Positions 36,139 to 45,143 of a stretch of 64,000 bases of DNA are shown piece by piece. The position numbers and the translations under genes are program-made. The stretch lies in contig NZ_RJAD01000002.1 in the NCBI RefSeq assembly GCF_003999995.1, positions 372,001-436,000 of the forward strand, read 5' to 3'. The notes beneath the pieces were generated by a model that worked only from the letters and a program-made list of their open reading frames with translations, made no database searches and was not told the origin of the DNA. How positions within the stretch are numbered: the first letter of the stretch is position 1; every line of letters starts with the position of its first letter. The stretch is from Microbacterium sulfonylureivorans. Its GTDB lineage: Bacteria > Actinomycetota > Actinomycetes > Actinomycetales > Microbacteriaceae.

Positions 36139-37140
36139 TCAGGGGAGGACGACGACCTGCGCGCCGAACACCAGCCCGGCGCCGAAGCCGATCTGGAGCG
36201 CGAGGCCGCCGCTGAGCTCGGGGTGCTCCTCGAGCAGTCGGTGCGTGGCGAGTGGGATCGAAGCCGCCGACGTGTTGCCGGTCGTCTCGATGTCGCGACC
36301 GACGATGACGGTGTCCGGCAGGCCGAGCTGCTTGGCGAACTCGTCGATGATCCGCATGTTCGCCTGGTGGGGGACGAAGGCGGCGAGATCGGATGCCTCG
36401 ACCCCGGCGGCCTCGAGAGCCTGACGTGCGACCTTGACCATCTCCCAGACCGCCCAGCGGAACACCGTCGGCCCCTCCTGGCGGAGCGTCGGCCACGGCG
36501 CGAGACCGTCGCGGAAGTCGGTGAGCGTGTGATTCATGCCGACGGCCTCGGCCCTCGATCCGTCCGAGCCCCAGATCGTGGGGCCGATGCCGGGCGTGTC
36601 GCTCGGGCCGATCACGACGGCGCCGGCGCCGTCGCCGAGGAGGAACGAGATGCTGCGGTCGGCGGGGTCGACGACGTCGCTGAGCTTCTCGGTGCCGATC
36701 ACGAGGGCGTACGTGGCTGCGCCGCCGCGGATGAGGGCGTCGGCCTGCGCGACGCCGTACGCGAAACCGGCGCAGGCCGCGTTGACGTCATAGGCCGCGG
36801 CGGGGTTCGACCCGACGCGGTCGGCCACGATCGCCGACACCGAGGGCGTCTGCTTCGGGTTGCTGATGGTCGCGACGATGACGGCGTCGATGCGGGACGC
36901 CTCGACGCCGGAGCGCTCGATCGCCTCGCGCGCGGCATCCGTCGCCAGATCGATCGCATCGGTCTCGGCTACGGCTCGCGTGCGCGTGATGATGCCGGTG
37001 CGCTGGCGGATCCACTCGTCGCTCGAGTCGATCGGACCGATCAGGTCGTCGTTGGGCACCGCGATCTCGCCGCGTGCCGCCCCGTACGAGTAGATGCGGG
37101 TGTGGGCCGGCCCGGTGGGCTGGACGAGTGTGCGGGTCAT
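36139..37140 (-). CDS. fabH: Beta-ketoacyl-ACP synthase III
   Basis: Initiates fatty acid synthesis by condensing an acyl-CoA (branched primers in actinobacteria) with malonyl-ACP. 333 residues; Cys in NAACAGFAYGV near 121, His in FVPHQANMRIIDEFA near 258 and Asn in GNTSAASIPLA near 288 form the KAS III triad. The insertion of about 15 residues at the N-terminus is usual for actinobacterial forms. ATG lies 13 bases after the fabD stop. Confidence 0.95.
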   Translation of the reverse strand: MTRTLVQPTGPAHTRIYSYGAARGEIAVPNDDLIGPIDSSDEWIRQRTGIITRTRAVAETDAIDLATDAAREAIERSGVEASRIDAVIVATISNPKQTPSVSAIVADRVGSNPAAAYDVNAACAGFAYGVAQADALIRGGAATYALVIGTEKLSDVVDPADRSISFLLGDGAGAVVIGPSDTPGIGPTIWGSDGSRAEAVGMNHTLTDFRDGLAPWPTLRQEGPTVFRWAVWEMVKVARQALEAAGVEASDLAAFVPHQANMRIIDEFAKQLGLPDTVIVGRDIETTGNTSAASIPLATHRLLEEHPELSGGLALQIGFGAGLVFGAQVVVLP

Positions 37141-37153
37141 GCGGATTCTCCGG

Positions 37154-38071
37154 TCATGCGTGGGTCGTGCCGCTCAGCAGAGCGCCGGCCGCTTCGAGGT
37201 CGTCGGGAGTCTTGACGGCGACGGCGGGAACGCCGCGCAGAGCCCGCTTCGCGAGCCCCGTGAGCGTACCCGCGGGCGACAGCTCCACGATGCCCGACAC
37301 ACCCGCGGTTGCGAAAGACGCCATGCAGAGATCCCACCGCACGGGCGAGGCGACCTGATCGACGAGCAGGCCGACGACCGACTCGCCGGAGGCGACGGAG
37401 CCGCCGTCGCGGTTGCTCCACACGGTCACGCGTGGATCCGATGCCTCGACCGAGGCGGCCGCGGTGCGGAGGGTCTCCACGGCCGGGGCCATGTAGCGCG
37501 TGTGGAACGCACCGGCGACCTGCAGCGGGATGACGCGCGTGGATGCCGGAGGATCGGCGGTGAGGGCCGCGAGGGCAGCGAGGGCGCCGGCTGCCACGAG
37601 CTGACCGCCGCCGTTGTAGTTCGCGGGGGTGAGGCCGAGATCCTCGAGCCGGGCGACGACGGATGCCTCGTCCCCGCCGATGACGGCGCTCATGCCGGTC
37701 TTCTCGACCGCGGCGGCCTCGGCCATGGCGCGTCCGCGGATGCCGACAAGGCGCAGGGCGTCTTCCTCGGTCAGGATGCCCGCCGCGGCCGCGGCGGCGA
37801 ACTCGCCGACGGAGTGGCCGGCGACGCCGGAGACGGCGTCACGGTCGGGCAGCGCGTTCCAGGAGAGCAGGCTGGCCGCGACGATGAGCGGCTGAGCCAC
37901 CTGCGTGTCGCGGATCCGATCGGCGTCCCACTCTGTTCCGGCAGCGACGAGGTCGACCTCCGACCATTCGGAGTACGCCGCAAGTCGGTCGGCTGCGCCG
38001 TCGAGGGCGAGCCAGGGGGCAAGGAAGCCGGGGGACTGGGAGCCCTGCCCGGGGAAGACGGCGATTCTCAC
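37154..38071 (-). CDS. fabD: ACP S-malonyltransferase
   Basis: Transfers malonyl from CoA to ACP. 305 residues beginning VRIAVFPGQGSQSPGFL; the active-site Ser is in AGHSVGEFAAA near 91, with Arg 116-type (GRAMAEAA) and His (AGAFHTRYM) residues in place. GTG start chosen because AGGATGGACAG precedes it and because PGQGSQ lies at the usual distance. An 84-base gap to the fasR-like gene contains a motif shared with the aceE upstream region. Confidence 0.95.
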   Translation of the reverse strand: MRIAVFPGQGSQSPGFLAPWLALDGAADRLAAYSEWSEVDLVAAGTEWDADRIRDTQVAQPLIVAASLLSWNALPDRDAVSGVAGHSVGEFAAAAAAGILTEEDALRLVGIRGRAMAEAAAVEKTGMSAVIGGDEASVVARLEDLGLTPANYNGGGQLVAAGALAALAALTADPPASTRVIPLQVAGAFHTRYMAPAVETLRTAAASVEASDPRVTVWSNRDGGSVASGESVVGLLVDQVASPVRWDLCMASFATAGVSGIVELSPAGTLTGLAKRALRGVPAVAVKTPDDLEAAGALLSGTTHA

Positions 38072-38129
38072 CTGTCCATCCTGCCAAGGATCCGGCGCGT
38101 CCCTCTGGCGATCCCGGCACAAGAATGCC

Positions 38130-38153
38130 GGAAGGCTTTGTGAGACCTGTACA
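38130..38153 (-). promoter_or_regulatory. Candidate operator shared by fabD and aceE (fabD copy)
   Basis: Minus-strand pattern TGT-n9-ACAAAGCCTTCC, 59-82 bases before the fabD GTG. The same pattern with one change (ACAAAGCCTGCC) occurs at the same distance before aceE. Candidate binding site for the FasR-like regulator encoded between the two genes. Confidence 0.45.
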
Positions 38154-38155
38154 GA

Positions 38156-39373
38156 TCAGTGCGCGGGACGGCGCGTCGCAGGGGGACGTCGACGTGTCGC
38201 GTCGGTGCCGATGGAACCCAGGATGAGCGCGGTCTGGAGGATCAGCGCCTCGCGCGGGCCGGTGGCGTCCCACCCGATCACCTCGGAGACGCGCTTGAGC
38301 CGGTAGCGCACCGTGTTCGGATGGACGAACAGCTCGCGCGCGGTCGCCTCGAGGGACCGGCCGTTGTCGAGGTAGCTCCACAGCGTCGCCACGAGATCGG
38401 CGCTGTGCGCCTGCAGTGGACGGTAGATGCGCTCGACGAGCGTCTGCTTCGCGAGCGGATCGCCTGCCAGTGCGCGCTCCGGCAGCAGGTCGTCGGCCTC
38501 GACGGGCCGCGGGGCGCTGCGCCAGGCACGGGCGACGGCGAACCCCGCCAGCGACGCTCTGGCGCTCTGGCCCGCGTCGACGAGCGCCGGCACGGTCGGG
38601 CCGAGCACGAGGAATCCCGGACCGAATCCGGGCTCGAGCCGCTTGGCGATGTCGGTGAACGGCAGGTCGCCCGGCGCGTCGTCCGCGCGTGACGGCGGCT
38701 CCGCCCGGCCGAGGACCAGCACGAGGCGCGAACCCTGCACGCCGATCAGCACGTCGACGCCGAGCTTTCGCGCCGTGCGGCGGAGCTGGTCGATGTCGAA
38801 CTGCGGGGGCGTGGTGCCCACGAGCACCGCGACCTCGCCGTGCCCGTGCCAGCCCAGCGCCGCAATGCGACTCGGGAGCTCCTCGTCGGCTTCGCCTGTG
38901 AGGATCGAATCCACGACGAGGGCTTCGAGCCGGGCATCCCACAGTCCGCGGGCCTCGGCGGCACGCGCGTAGACGTCTGCGGCCGCGAAGGCGACTTCGC
39001 GGGAGTAGAGCAGGATCGCCTCGCGAAGATGCTCTCCCTTGCCCGCGACGCGTTCCTCCGTGATCTCCACCGTGACGCGGATGAGCTGCAGGGTCTGCTG
39101 CAGACTCACGCTGCGAAGGAGCTCGCGGGGAGCCACCGCGAAGATGTCCGCGGCGATCCAGGGGGTCGAGGTCGGATCCTCGTACCAGGAGATGAACGAC
39201 GTGATGCCCGCCTGCGCCACCAGTCCGACGGCCGACCGCCGCGCCGGCGGCATCTCGGCGTACCAGGGGAGCGTGTCCTCCAGTCGCTTGATGGTCGCCG
39301 TCGCGAGGTCGCCCGAGATGCGTCGCAGCCAGGCGAGCGTCTCGGTCTTGTCCATCGAGGCGGGGGCGGGCAT
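38156..39373 (-). CDS. fasR: PucR-type regulator, FasR-like activator of fatty acid synthesis
   Basis: 405 residues: a long N-terminal sensory region, a central GGDEF-like CdaR region (LDARLEALVVDSILTG onwards, about residues 145-260) and a C-terminal PucR helix-turn-helix (LEATARELFVHPNTVRYRLKRVSEVIG near 345-370). In Streptomyces a PucR-like FasR gene lies directly upstream of fabD-fabH-acpP-fabF and activates it; position and domains match here. ATG at 39373 lies 8 bases after the aceE stop; a start six codons later (39355) is possible. Likely senses acyl-CoA or malonyl-CoA state; effector not readable from sequence. Confidence 0.85.
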   Translation of the reverse strand: MPAPASMDKTETLAWLRRISGDLATATIKRLEDTLPWYAEMPPARRSAVGLVAQAGITSFISWYEDPTSTPWIAADIFAVAPRELLRSVSLQQTLQLIRVTVEITEERVAGKGEHLREAILLYSREVAFAAADVYARAAEARGLWDARLEALVVDSILTGEADEELPSRIAALGWHGHGEVAVLVGTTPPQFDIDQLRRTARKLGVDVLIGVQGSRLVLVLGRAEPPSRADDAPGDLPFTDIAKRLEPGFGPGFLVLGPTVPALVDAGQSARASLAGFAVARAWRSAPRPVEADDLLPERALAGDPLAKQTLVERIYRPLQAHSADLVATLWSYLDNGRSLEATARELFVHPNTVRYRLKRVSEVIGWDATGPREALILQTALILGSIGTDATRRRPPATRRPAH

Positions 39374-39381
39374 CGCGTCGG

Positions 39382-42111
39382 TCAGCTCTCGCCGCCGGCG
39401 TTCCCGCTCGTCCCGGCCGTCACATCGTGCAGACGGTACTTGTCGATCGCCTGCGCCGCGAGACCGCGGTCGACCACTCCGTCGGCGGCGAGCGCCTGGA
39501 GCGTGCGGACGACGATCGACGGGCCGTCGATCTTGAAGTAGCGACGGGCGGCGGCACGCGTGTCGGAGAACCCGAAGCCGTCGGCGCCGAGGGTGACGAA
39601 GCGGTTCGGCACCCAGGGACGGATCTGGTCCTGCACGGCGTGCATGAAGTCGCTCACGGCGACGACCGGACCGGCGGCGTCCTTCAGCTTCTCGGTGACG
39701 TAGGCGGTGTGGGGGTGCTCGTCGGGGTGGAGGAAGTTGTGCTCGTCGGCGGCCAGGCCGTCGCGACGGAGCTCGTTCCACGAGGTCACCGACCAGACGT
39801 CGGCCTGCACGCCCCAGTCGTCGCGGAGCAGCTGCTGCGCCTCGAGCGCCCACGGCACTCCGACACCCGACGCGAGGATCTGCGCGCGAGCGCCTTCACC
39901 CTCCGGCGACGAGATGCGGTGGATGCCGCGCACGATGCCGTCGACGTCCACGCCCTCCGGCTCCGCCGGCTGCACGAGCGGCTCGTTGTAGACCGTCATG
40001 TAGTACATGACGTTCGGGTCGGGATGGTTGCCGCCGTACATCCGCTCGATGCCGGAACGGACGATGTGGGCGATCTCGTAGCCGTAGGCCGGGTCGTATG
40101 CGATCGTCGCGGGGTTCGTCGACGCGAGCAGGTGCGAGTGGCCGTCGGCGTGCTGCAGGCCCTCACCGGTGAGCGTGGTGCGTCCTGCGGTGGCGCCGAT
40201 GATGAAGCCTCGCGCCATCTGATCGCCGGCGGCCCACTGGGCGTCGCCGGTGCGCTGGAACCCGAACATCGAGTAGAAGACGTAGACCGGGATGAGCGGC
40301 TCGCCGTGCGTCGAGTACGAGGTGCCCGTCGCCGTGAACGCCGCGAGGGCTCCGGCCTCGTTGATGCCGACGTGGATGATCTGGCCCTGCGGGCTCTCCT
40401 TGTAGGCGAGGAGCAGCTCACGGTCGACCGACGTGTAGTTCTGGCCGTGCGGGTTGTAGATCTTCGCCGTCGGGAAGTACGCATCCATGCCGAAGGTGCG
40501 CGCCTCGTCGGGGATGATCGGCACGATGCGGTGACCGAAGTCCTTCGCCCGCAGCAGATCCTTCAGCAGTCGGACGAACGCCATCGTCGTGGCGATCTCC
40601 TGCGTGCCCGAGCCCTTCTTCGGCAGCGCGTACGCCTCGTCGCCCGGCAGCTGCAGGCCGACGTGGTGGGTGCGCCGCTCGGGCAGGAACCCGCCCAGCG
40701 CGCGGCGGCGCTCGAGCATGTACTGGATCGTCTCGTCGTTGCCCCCGGGGTTGTAGTACGGCGGGAGATACGGGTTCTCGTCGAGCTGGGCATCCGAGAT
40801 CGGGATGCGCATAGAGTCGCGGAAGTACTTGAGGTCCTGCAGGGTCATCTTCTTCATCTGGTGGGTCGCGTTGCGGCCCTCGAAGTGGTGACCGAGGCCG
40901 TACCCCTTGATCGTCTTCGCGAGGATGACGGTGGGCTGGCCCTTGTGCTCGCTCGCCGCCTTGTACGCGGCGTAGACCTTGCGGTAGTCCAGGCCGCCGC
41001 GGCGGAGCTTGCCCCAGATGTCCTCGTCGGACCAGTCCTTCACGAGCGCCGCGGTGCGCTCGTCGCGCCCGAAGAAGTGCTCGCGGATGAAGGCGCCGTC
41101 CTCCGCGCGGTAAGTCTGGAAGTCGCCGTCGGGCGTCGTGTTCATGAGGTGCACGAGCGCGCCGTCGGTGTCCTTGGCGAGGAGTTCGTCCCAGCCGCTG
41201 CCCCAGACGACCTTGATGACGTTCCAGCCGGCTCCGCGGAAGAAGCTCTCGAGCTCCTGGATGATCTTGCCGTTGCCTCGTACCGGGCCGTCCAGCCGCT
41301 GGAGGTTGCAGTTGACGACGAACGTGAGGTTGTCGAGGCCCTCGTTCGCCGCGACCTGCAGCTGACCGCGGCTCTCGACCTCGTCCATCTCGCCGTCGCC
41401 CAGGAAGGCCCACACGCGCGAGTTCGAGAGGTCCTTGACCCCGCGGTTGGTGAGGTACTTGTTCGTCATCGCCTGGTAGATGGCGTTGATCGGGCCCAGA
41501 CCCATCGAGACCGTCGGGAACTGCCAGTACTCCGGCATCAGACGGGGGTGCGGGTACGAGGGGATTCCCTCGGGCGCCTTCGACTTCTCCTGGCGGAACC
41601 CGTCCAGCTGCGCCTCGGTCAGGCGGCCCTCGAGGAACGAGCGCGCGTAGATGCCCGGGGACGCGTGACCCTGGATGAAGACCTGGTCGCCGCCGTTCGG
41701 GTCGTCGAGGCCGCGGAAGAAGTGGTTGAAGCCGACTTCGTACAGCGAGGCCGACGAGGCGTAGGTCGAGATGTGCCCGCCGACGCCGATGCCCGGTCGC
41801 TGCGCGCGGTGCACGGTGATGGCCGCGTTCCACCGCAGCCAGCGGCGGTAACGGCGTTCGAGCTCCTCGTCGCCGGGGAAGTCGGGCTCGTTGTCGGGCG
41901 CGATGGTGTTGATGTAGTCCGTGGTGGGGATCTGAGGCACGTTCAGCTGCAGCTCGTGCGAGGTCTGCAGAAGGCTGAGCATGATCTCCCGGCCACGGCC
42001 GTGGCCCTTCGCCTGCACGAGCTGCTGGAGGGATTCCTGCCACTCGGAGGTCTCATCGGGATCGCTGTCGAGGGGGTCCTGCGAGTACGGATCCTGATCG
42101 TTGACAGTCAC
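39382..42111 (-). CDS. aceE: Pyruvate dehydrogenase E1, homodimeric type
   Basis: Thiamine-diphosphate enzyme decarboxylating pyruvate and acetylating the lipoyl E2. 909 residues, the homodimeric Gram-negative/actinobacterial form. The TPP motif [14 protein letters not shown]...[15 protein letters not shown] lies near residues 240-280; [20 protein letters not shown] and the C-terminal transketolase-like domains are complete. GTG start ([11 protein letters not shown]) with AAAGG six bases upstream. It is followed within 8 bases by the fasR-like gene, so PDH and fatty acid regulation share a transcript. The E2 and E3 genes are at 59.6-62.7 kb. Confidence 0.96.
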   Translation of the reverse strand: MTVNDQDPYSQDPLDSDPDETSEWQESLQQLVQAKGHGRGREIMLSLLQTSHELQLNVPQIPTTDYINTIAPDNEPDFPGDEELERRYRRWLRWNAAITVHRAQRPGIGVGGHISTYASSASLYEVGFNHFFRGLDDPNGGDQVFIQGHASPGIYARSFLEGRLTEAQLDGFRQEKSKAPEGIPSYPHPRLMPEYWQFPTVSMGLGPINAIYQAMTNKYLTNRGVKDLSNSRVWAFLGDGEMDEVESRGQLQVAANEGLDNLTFVVNCNLQRLDGPVRGNGKIIQELESFFRGAGWNVIKVVWGSGWDELLAKDTDGALVHLMNTTPDGDFQTYRAEDGAFIREHFFGRDERTAALVKDWSDEDIWGKLRRGGLDYRKVYAAYKAASEHKGQPTVILAKTIKGYGLGHHFEGRNATHQMKKMTLQDLKYFRDSMRIPISDAQLDENPYLPPYYNPGGNDETIQYMLERRRALGGFLPERRTHHVGLQLPGDEAYALPKKGSGTQEIATTMAFVRLLKDLLRAKDFGHRIVPIIPDEARTFGMDAYFPTAKIYNPHGQNYTSVDRELLLAYKESPQGQIIHVGINEAGALAAFTATGTSYSTHGEPLIPVYVFYSMFGFQRTGDAQWAAGDQMARGFIIGATAGRTTLTGEGLQHADGHSHLLASTNPATIAYDPAYGYEIAHIVRSGIERMYGGNHPDPNVMYYMTVYNEPLVQPAEPEGVDVDGIVRGIHRISSPEGEGARAQILASGVGVPWALEAQQLLRDDWGVQADVWSVTSWNELRRDGLAADEHNFLHPDEHPHTAYVTEKLKDAAGPVVAVSDFMHAVQDQIRPWVPNRFVTLGADGFGFSDTRAAARRYFKIDGPSIVVRTLQALAADGVVDRGLAAQAIDKYRLHDVTAGTSGNAGGES

Positions 42112-42163
42112 AGATGACCTTTCGTCGTCTGGCAGATCGTGCCAGGTAGTCGCTACGGGAGCG

Positions 42164-42188
42164 GGCAGGCTTTGTCGGCCGTGCACAA
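42164..42188 (-). promoter_or_regulatory. Candidate operator shared by fabD and aceE (aceE copy)
   Basis: Minus-strand pattern TTGT-n9-ACAAAGCCTGCC, 53-77 bases before the aceE GTG; TTGT...ACAA also form an inverted repeat. See the fabD copy at 38130-38153. Confidence 0.45.
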
Positions 42189-42287
42189 CGCACCGTCTCT
42201 CAGCCTACCGATTCGCGGAGCGCGCGGATGCCGCGCGGACGTTACGCCCGGCATCCGGTCGCAACGACCTTCTAGACTTGTCGGCGA

Positions 42288-42360
42288 GGGCCTTTAGCTC
42301 AGCTGGTAGAGCGCCACGTTTACACCGTGGATGTCGTCGGTTCGATCCCGGCAGGGCCCA
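42288..42360 (+). tRNA. tRNA-Val (TAC)
   Basis: 73-nt cloverleaf: acceptor GGGCCTT/AGGGCCC, anticodon stem CCACG/CGTGG, anticodon TAC at 42321-42323, T-loop TTCGATC, discriminator A, CCA not encoded. TAGACT at 42273-42278 is a good -10. It converges on the APC permease with a 6-base gap and no terminator hairpin of its own. Confidence 0.97.
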
Positions 42361-42366
42361 CTCTTC

Positions 42367-43887
42367 TCAGGACCGCTGGTCGTCGTCCTCCTCGTGCGGA
42401 TGCGAAACGACCCTCGGCAGCTCGAACTCGATGTAGTCCGGCTGCCCGATCTTCGATCGCTGGCGCGAGTACGCGAAGTAGATGATGAAGCCGACCGCCA
42501 GCCAGATGAGGAACCGCAGCCAGGTCTCGACCGTGAGGTTCAGCATCAGGTAGATGCAGATCAGAGCCGACAGGGCGGGCAGCCAGGGGCTGAACGGCAC
42601 GCGGAACGAGCGGGGCAGATCCGGCCGCTTGCGGCGGAGGACGATCACGCCGACGGCCACGAGCACGAACGCCGACAGCGTGCCGATGTTGACCATCTCC
42701 TCGAGGAGACCGATCGGCGTGAACCCGGCCACCACCGCGATGATCGCGGTCACGATGATCGAGATCACCCAGGGCGTGCGGAACCGGGGGTGCACCTTCG
42801 CGAGACCGACGGGCAGCAGCGCATCGCGCGACATCGCGAAGATGATGCGGGTCGCGCCGATCATCAGCGTCAGAACGACGGTGGTGAGACCGGCCACCGC
42901 GCCGGCCGAGATGAGCGTCGCCATCCAGTCCGCGCCGTGATAGACGAAGGCGTTGGCGAGCGCGGCGGCCGGGTCGAGGTCCTGATAGGGGACCATGCCG
43001 GTCACGACGAGCGCCACCGCGCAGTAGAGGAGGGTGCAGATCACGAGCGACGCGATGATGCCGATGGGCAGGTCGCGCTGCGGGTTCTTGGTCTCCTCGG
43101 CAGTCGTCGCGACGACGTCGAAGCCGATGTACGCGAAGAACACGAGGGCGGCGCCCGCGAAGATCCCCCCTACGCCGAACGCGGTCGGCTCGATTCCGGA
43201 GAGGAACTGCAGCAGCGGCTGGGTGAGGCCCGAGGCCGTTTCGCGCGGTGCCGCCTCCGGGATGAACGGCGACCAGTTCGCCGGGTTGATGAACATGATC
43301 CCGGCGACGATCACGAACAGGACGATGAAGAGCTTCACTCCGACGAGCACCATATTGACGCGCAGCGATTCCTTGATCCCGAAGGTCAGGAGCGCCCCGA
43401 GCACGACGACCAGCAGGATCGCCATCAGGTCGACGGTGCCGCCGTAGCCGATGGCCTCGGGAATGGGCATCCCGAGCTGCGACATGAGCGTGCCGAGGTA
43501 GGCGCTCCACCCCTGCGCGACCACGCTGGCACCGAGGAACATCTCGAGGATGAGGTCCCAGCCGATGATCCAGGCGAAGAGCTCGCCCAGCGACGAGTAC
43601 GAGAACGTGTAGGCCGAGCCCGCGACGGGGACGGTCGAGGCGAACTCGGCGTAGCACAGCGCCGCGAGCGCGCAGGCGATAGCCGCGACGGCGAAGCTGA
43701 TGACGATCGCCGGACCGGCGACATCGTGCGCGGCCTTGCCGGTGAGGGTGAAGATGCCCGCGCCGATGACGACGCCGATGCCGAAGACCGTGAGGTCGAG
43801 GGCGCTGAGGGATTTCTTGAGGCGGAACTCCGGTTCGTCGGTGTCGGCGATCGACTGCTCGACGGACTTCGTGCGGAGAAGGCTCAT
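42367..43887 (-). CDS. APC family amino acid permease
   Basis: 506-residue, 12-helix amino acid transporter of the CAT/YfnA-like branch. The N-terminal LDLTVFGIGVVIGAGIFTLTGKAA holds the unwound helix-1 GxG(I/A)GI(F) motif that binds the amino acid carboxylate; FFAYIGFDVVATTAEETKNPQRDLP is the helix 6-7 signature. Specificity not readable (cationic or branched amino acids are common). ATG at 43887 with GGGCGAG upstream; longer frames run into the divergent gene. Confidence 0.92.
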   Translation of the reverse strand: MSLLRTKSVEQSIADTDEPEFRLKKSLSALDLTVFGIGVVIGAGIFTLTGKAAHDVAGPAIVISFAVAAIACALAALCYAEFASTVPVAGSAYTFSYSSLGELFAWIIGWDLILEMFLGASVVAQGWSAYLGTLMSQLGMPIPEAIGYGGTVDLMAILLVVVLGALLTFGIKESLRVNMVLVGVKLFIVLFVIVAGIMFINPANWSPFIPEAAPRETASGLTQPLLQFLSGIEPTAFGVGGIFAGAALVFFAYIGFDVVATTAEETKNPQRDLPIGIIASLVICTLLYCAVALVVTGMVPYQDLDPAAALANAFVYHGADWMATLISAGAVAGLTTVVLTLMIGATRIIFAMSRDALLPVGLAKVHPRFRTPWVISIIVTAIIAVVAGFTPIGLLEEMVNIGTLSAFVLVAVGVIVLRRKRPDLPRSFRVPFSPWLPALSALICIYLMLNLTVETWLRFLIWLAVGFIIYFAYSRQRSKIGQPDYIEFELPRVVSHPHEEDDDQRS

Positions 43888-43971
43888 TGAACTCGCCCTT
43901 TCGTCGTTGATCGGTCGTTGAATGCTAATGGCTGCCCGTTCCGGCGTCGACGGCCGGGGTAGGTTGGAGGC

Positions 43972-44703
43972 GTGAACGCCAGCCCCGCCGACCAGCGCCG
44001 CCTCGTCGAGGTCGCCGAGCTCGATGCCCGTATCCGCAAGGCCGACCATGCCCGCAAGAATCCGCCGCAGGCGGCGAGGGTGCAGGAGCTGCTCACCCAC
44101 CGCCAGGCGCTGTCGCAGGAGCTGACGACACGCCTGGGCGCCCGCGACGACCTGCGCATCGAGCTGTCGCGCATCGAGTCCGACGTGGCGGTGGTTGATG
44201 CCCGCAGCGCGCGCGACGCCGAGCGACTCGCGTCGTCGAGCAACTCCAAGGAGGCCCAAGGCCTCGAGAGCGAGATCGCCTCGCTCAACCGCCGCAAGAG
44301 CGACCTGGAGGATGCCGAGCTCGAGGTCATGGAGCGCCTCGAGCAGGCCGATGCCGCCGTCGCCGAGCAGGAGGCGCTGATCGCCGAGACCAACGCGCAG
44401 GGCGCCGAGCTGAGCGCCGAGGCCAAGCGGGTCGTCGCCGAGCAGACGGCGGCGTTCGATGCGGCATCCCGTGACCGCGCCGCCGTCGCCGGCACGGTGC
44501 CGGCCGATCTGCTCGCCCTCTACGACAAGCTCGCGGCGCGGAGCGCGGGGGCGGCGCTGCTTCGCGCCCGCACGTGCGAGGGCTGCCGGATGGTCCTGTC
44601 GGGGACGGACCTGAACGCGCTGCGCCAGGCAGCCGAGGATGCCGTGGTGACCTGCCCCGAATGCGGAGCGATCCTGGTGCGCACCGACGAATCCGGGCTA
44701 TGA
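43972..44703 (+). CDS. Coiled-coil zinc-ribbon protein (CT398/Rv2229c-like)
   Basis: 243 residues: a long antiparallel coiled coil (about 20-180, rich in Glu, Arg, Ala) and a C-terminal zinc ribbon with CEGC near 202 and CPEC near 227. Homologues of this DUF164-type family occur beside RNase H in mycobacteria. GTG start 6 bases after TAGGTT (43960-43965), so likely leaderless. Overlaps the RNase H start by 4 bases. Probably a nucleic-acid or protein scaffold; no enzymatic residues seen. Confidence 0.88.
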   Translation: MNASPADQRRLVEVAELDARIRKADHARKNPPQAARVQELLTHRQALSQELTTRLGARDDLRIELSRIESDVAVVDARSARDAERLASSSNSKEAQGLESEIASLNRRKSDLEDAELEVMERLEQADAAVAEQEALIAETNAQGAELSAEAKRVVAEQTAAFDAASRDRAAVAGTVPADLLALYDKLAARSAGAALLRARTCEGCRMVLSGTDLNALRQAAEDAVVTCPECGAILVRTDESGL

Positions 44704-45143
44704 CCCGACGCCTCGTCGTCGAGGCCGACGGAGGCTCGCGCGGGAATCCGGGAGTCGCCGCGGGCGGAGCGGTGGTCATCGACCCCGAGTCCGACACCGT
44801 GCTGAGCGAAGTCGGCGTCTACATGGGAATCGCCACGAACAACGTCGCCGAGTACGCCGGCATGATCGCCGGACTCGAGGTCGCGTTCGAGCGCCACCCC
44901 GACGCGGCGGTGCTGGTCCGGATGGACTCGAAGCTCGTCGTCGAGCAGATGTCCGGGCGGTGGAAGGTCTCGCATCCCGACATGCAGGCGCTCGCGCGTC
45001 GGGCGAGGACGCTGATCGGCGGACGCGATGTCGCGTTCGAGTGGGTCCCGCGGCTGTCCAACAGCAGAGCGGATGCCGCAGCCAACGAGTCGATGGACCG
45101 CAGAGAGAGCTTCCGCCGTGACCTCGACAGCGGACCTGCCTGA
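44700..45143 (+). CDS. RNase HI-like protein
   Basis: 147-residue RNase H fold. VEADGGSRGNPGVAAGGAVV gives the first catalytic Asp and the glycine-rich turn, NNVAEYAGMIAGLEVA the Glu, RMDSKLVVEQMSG the second Asp, and NSRADAAANESMD the last Asp. It would cleave RNA in RNA-DNA hybrids. In mycobacteria the same domain is fused to an acid phosphatase (CobC-like) domain; here it stands alone and the next gene is a DNA polymerase. Overlaps both neighbours. Confidence 0.9.
   Translation: MTRRLVVEADGGSRGNPGVAAGGAVVIDPESDTVLSEVGVYMGIATNNVAEYAGMIAGLEVAFERHPDAAVLVRMDSKLVVEQMSGRWKVSHPDMQALARRARTLIGGRDVAFEWVPRLSNSRADAAANESMDRRESFRRDLDSGPA

Noticed and set aside
39427..42117. 896-codon plus-strand open frame
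   Set aside because: Antisense to aceE, which has complete TPP-enzyme motifs; the plus-strand translation is low-complexity.
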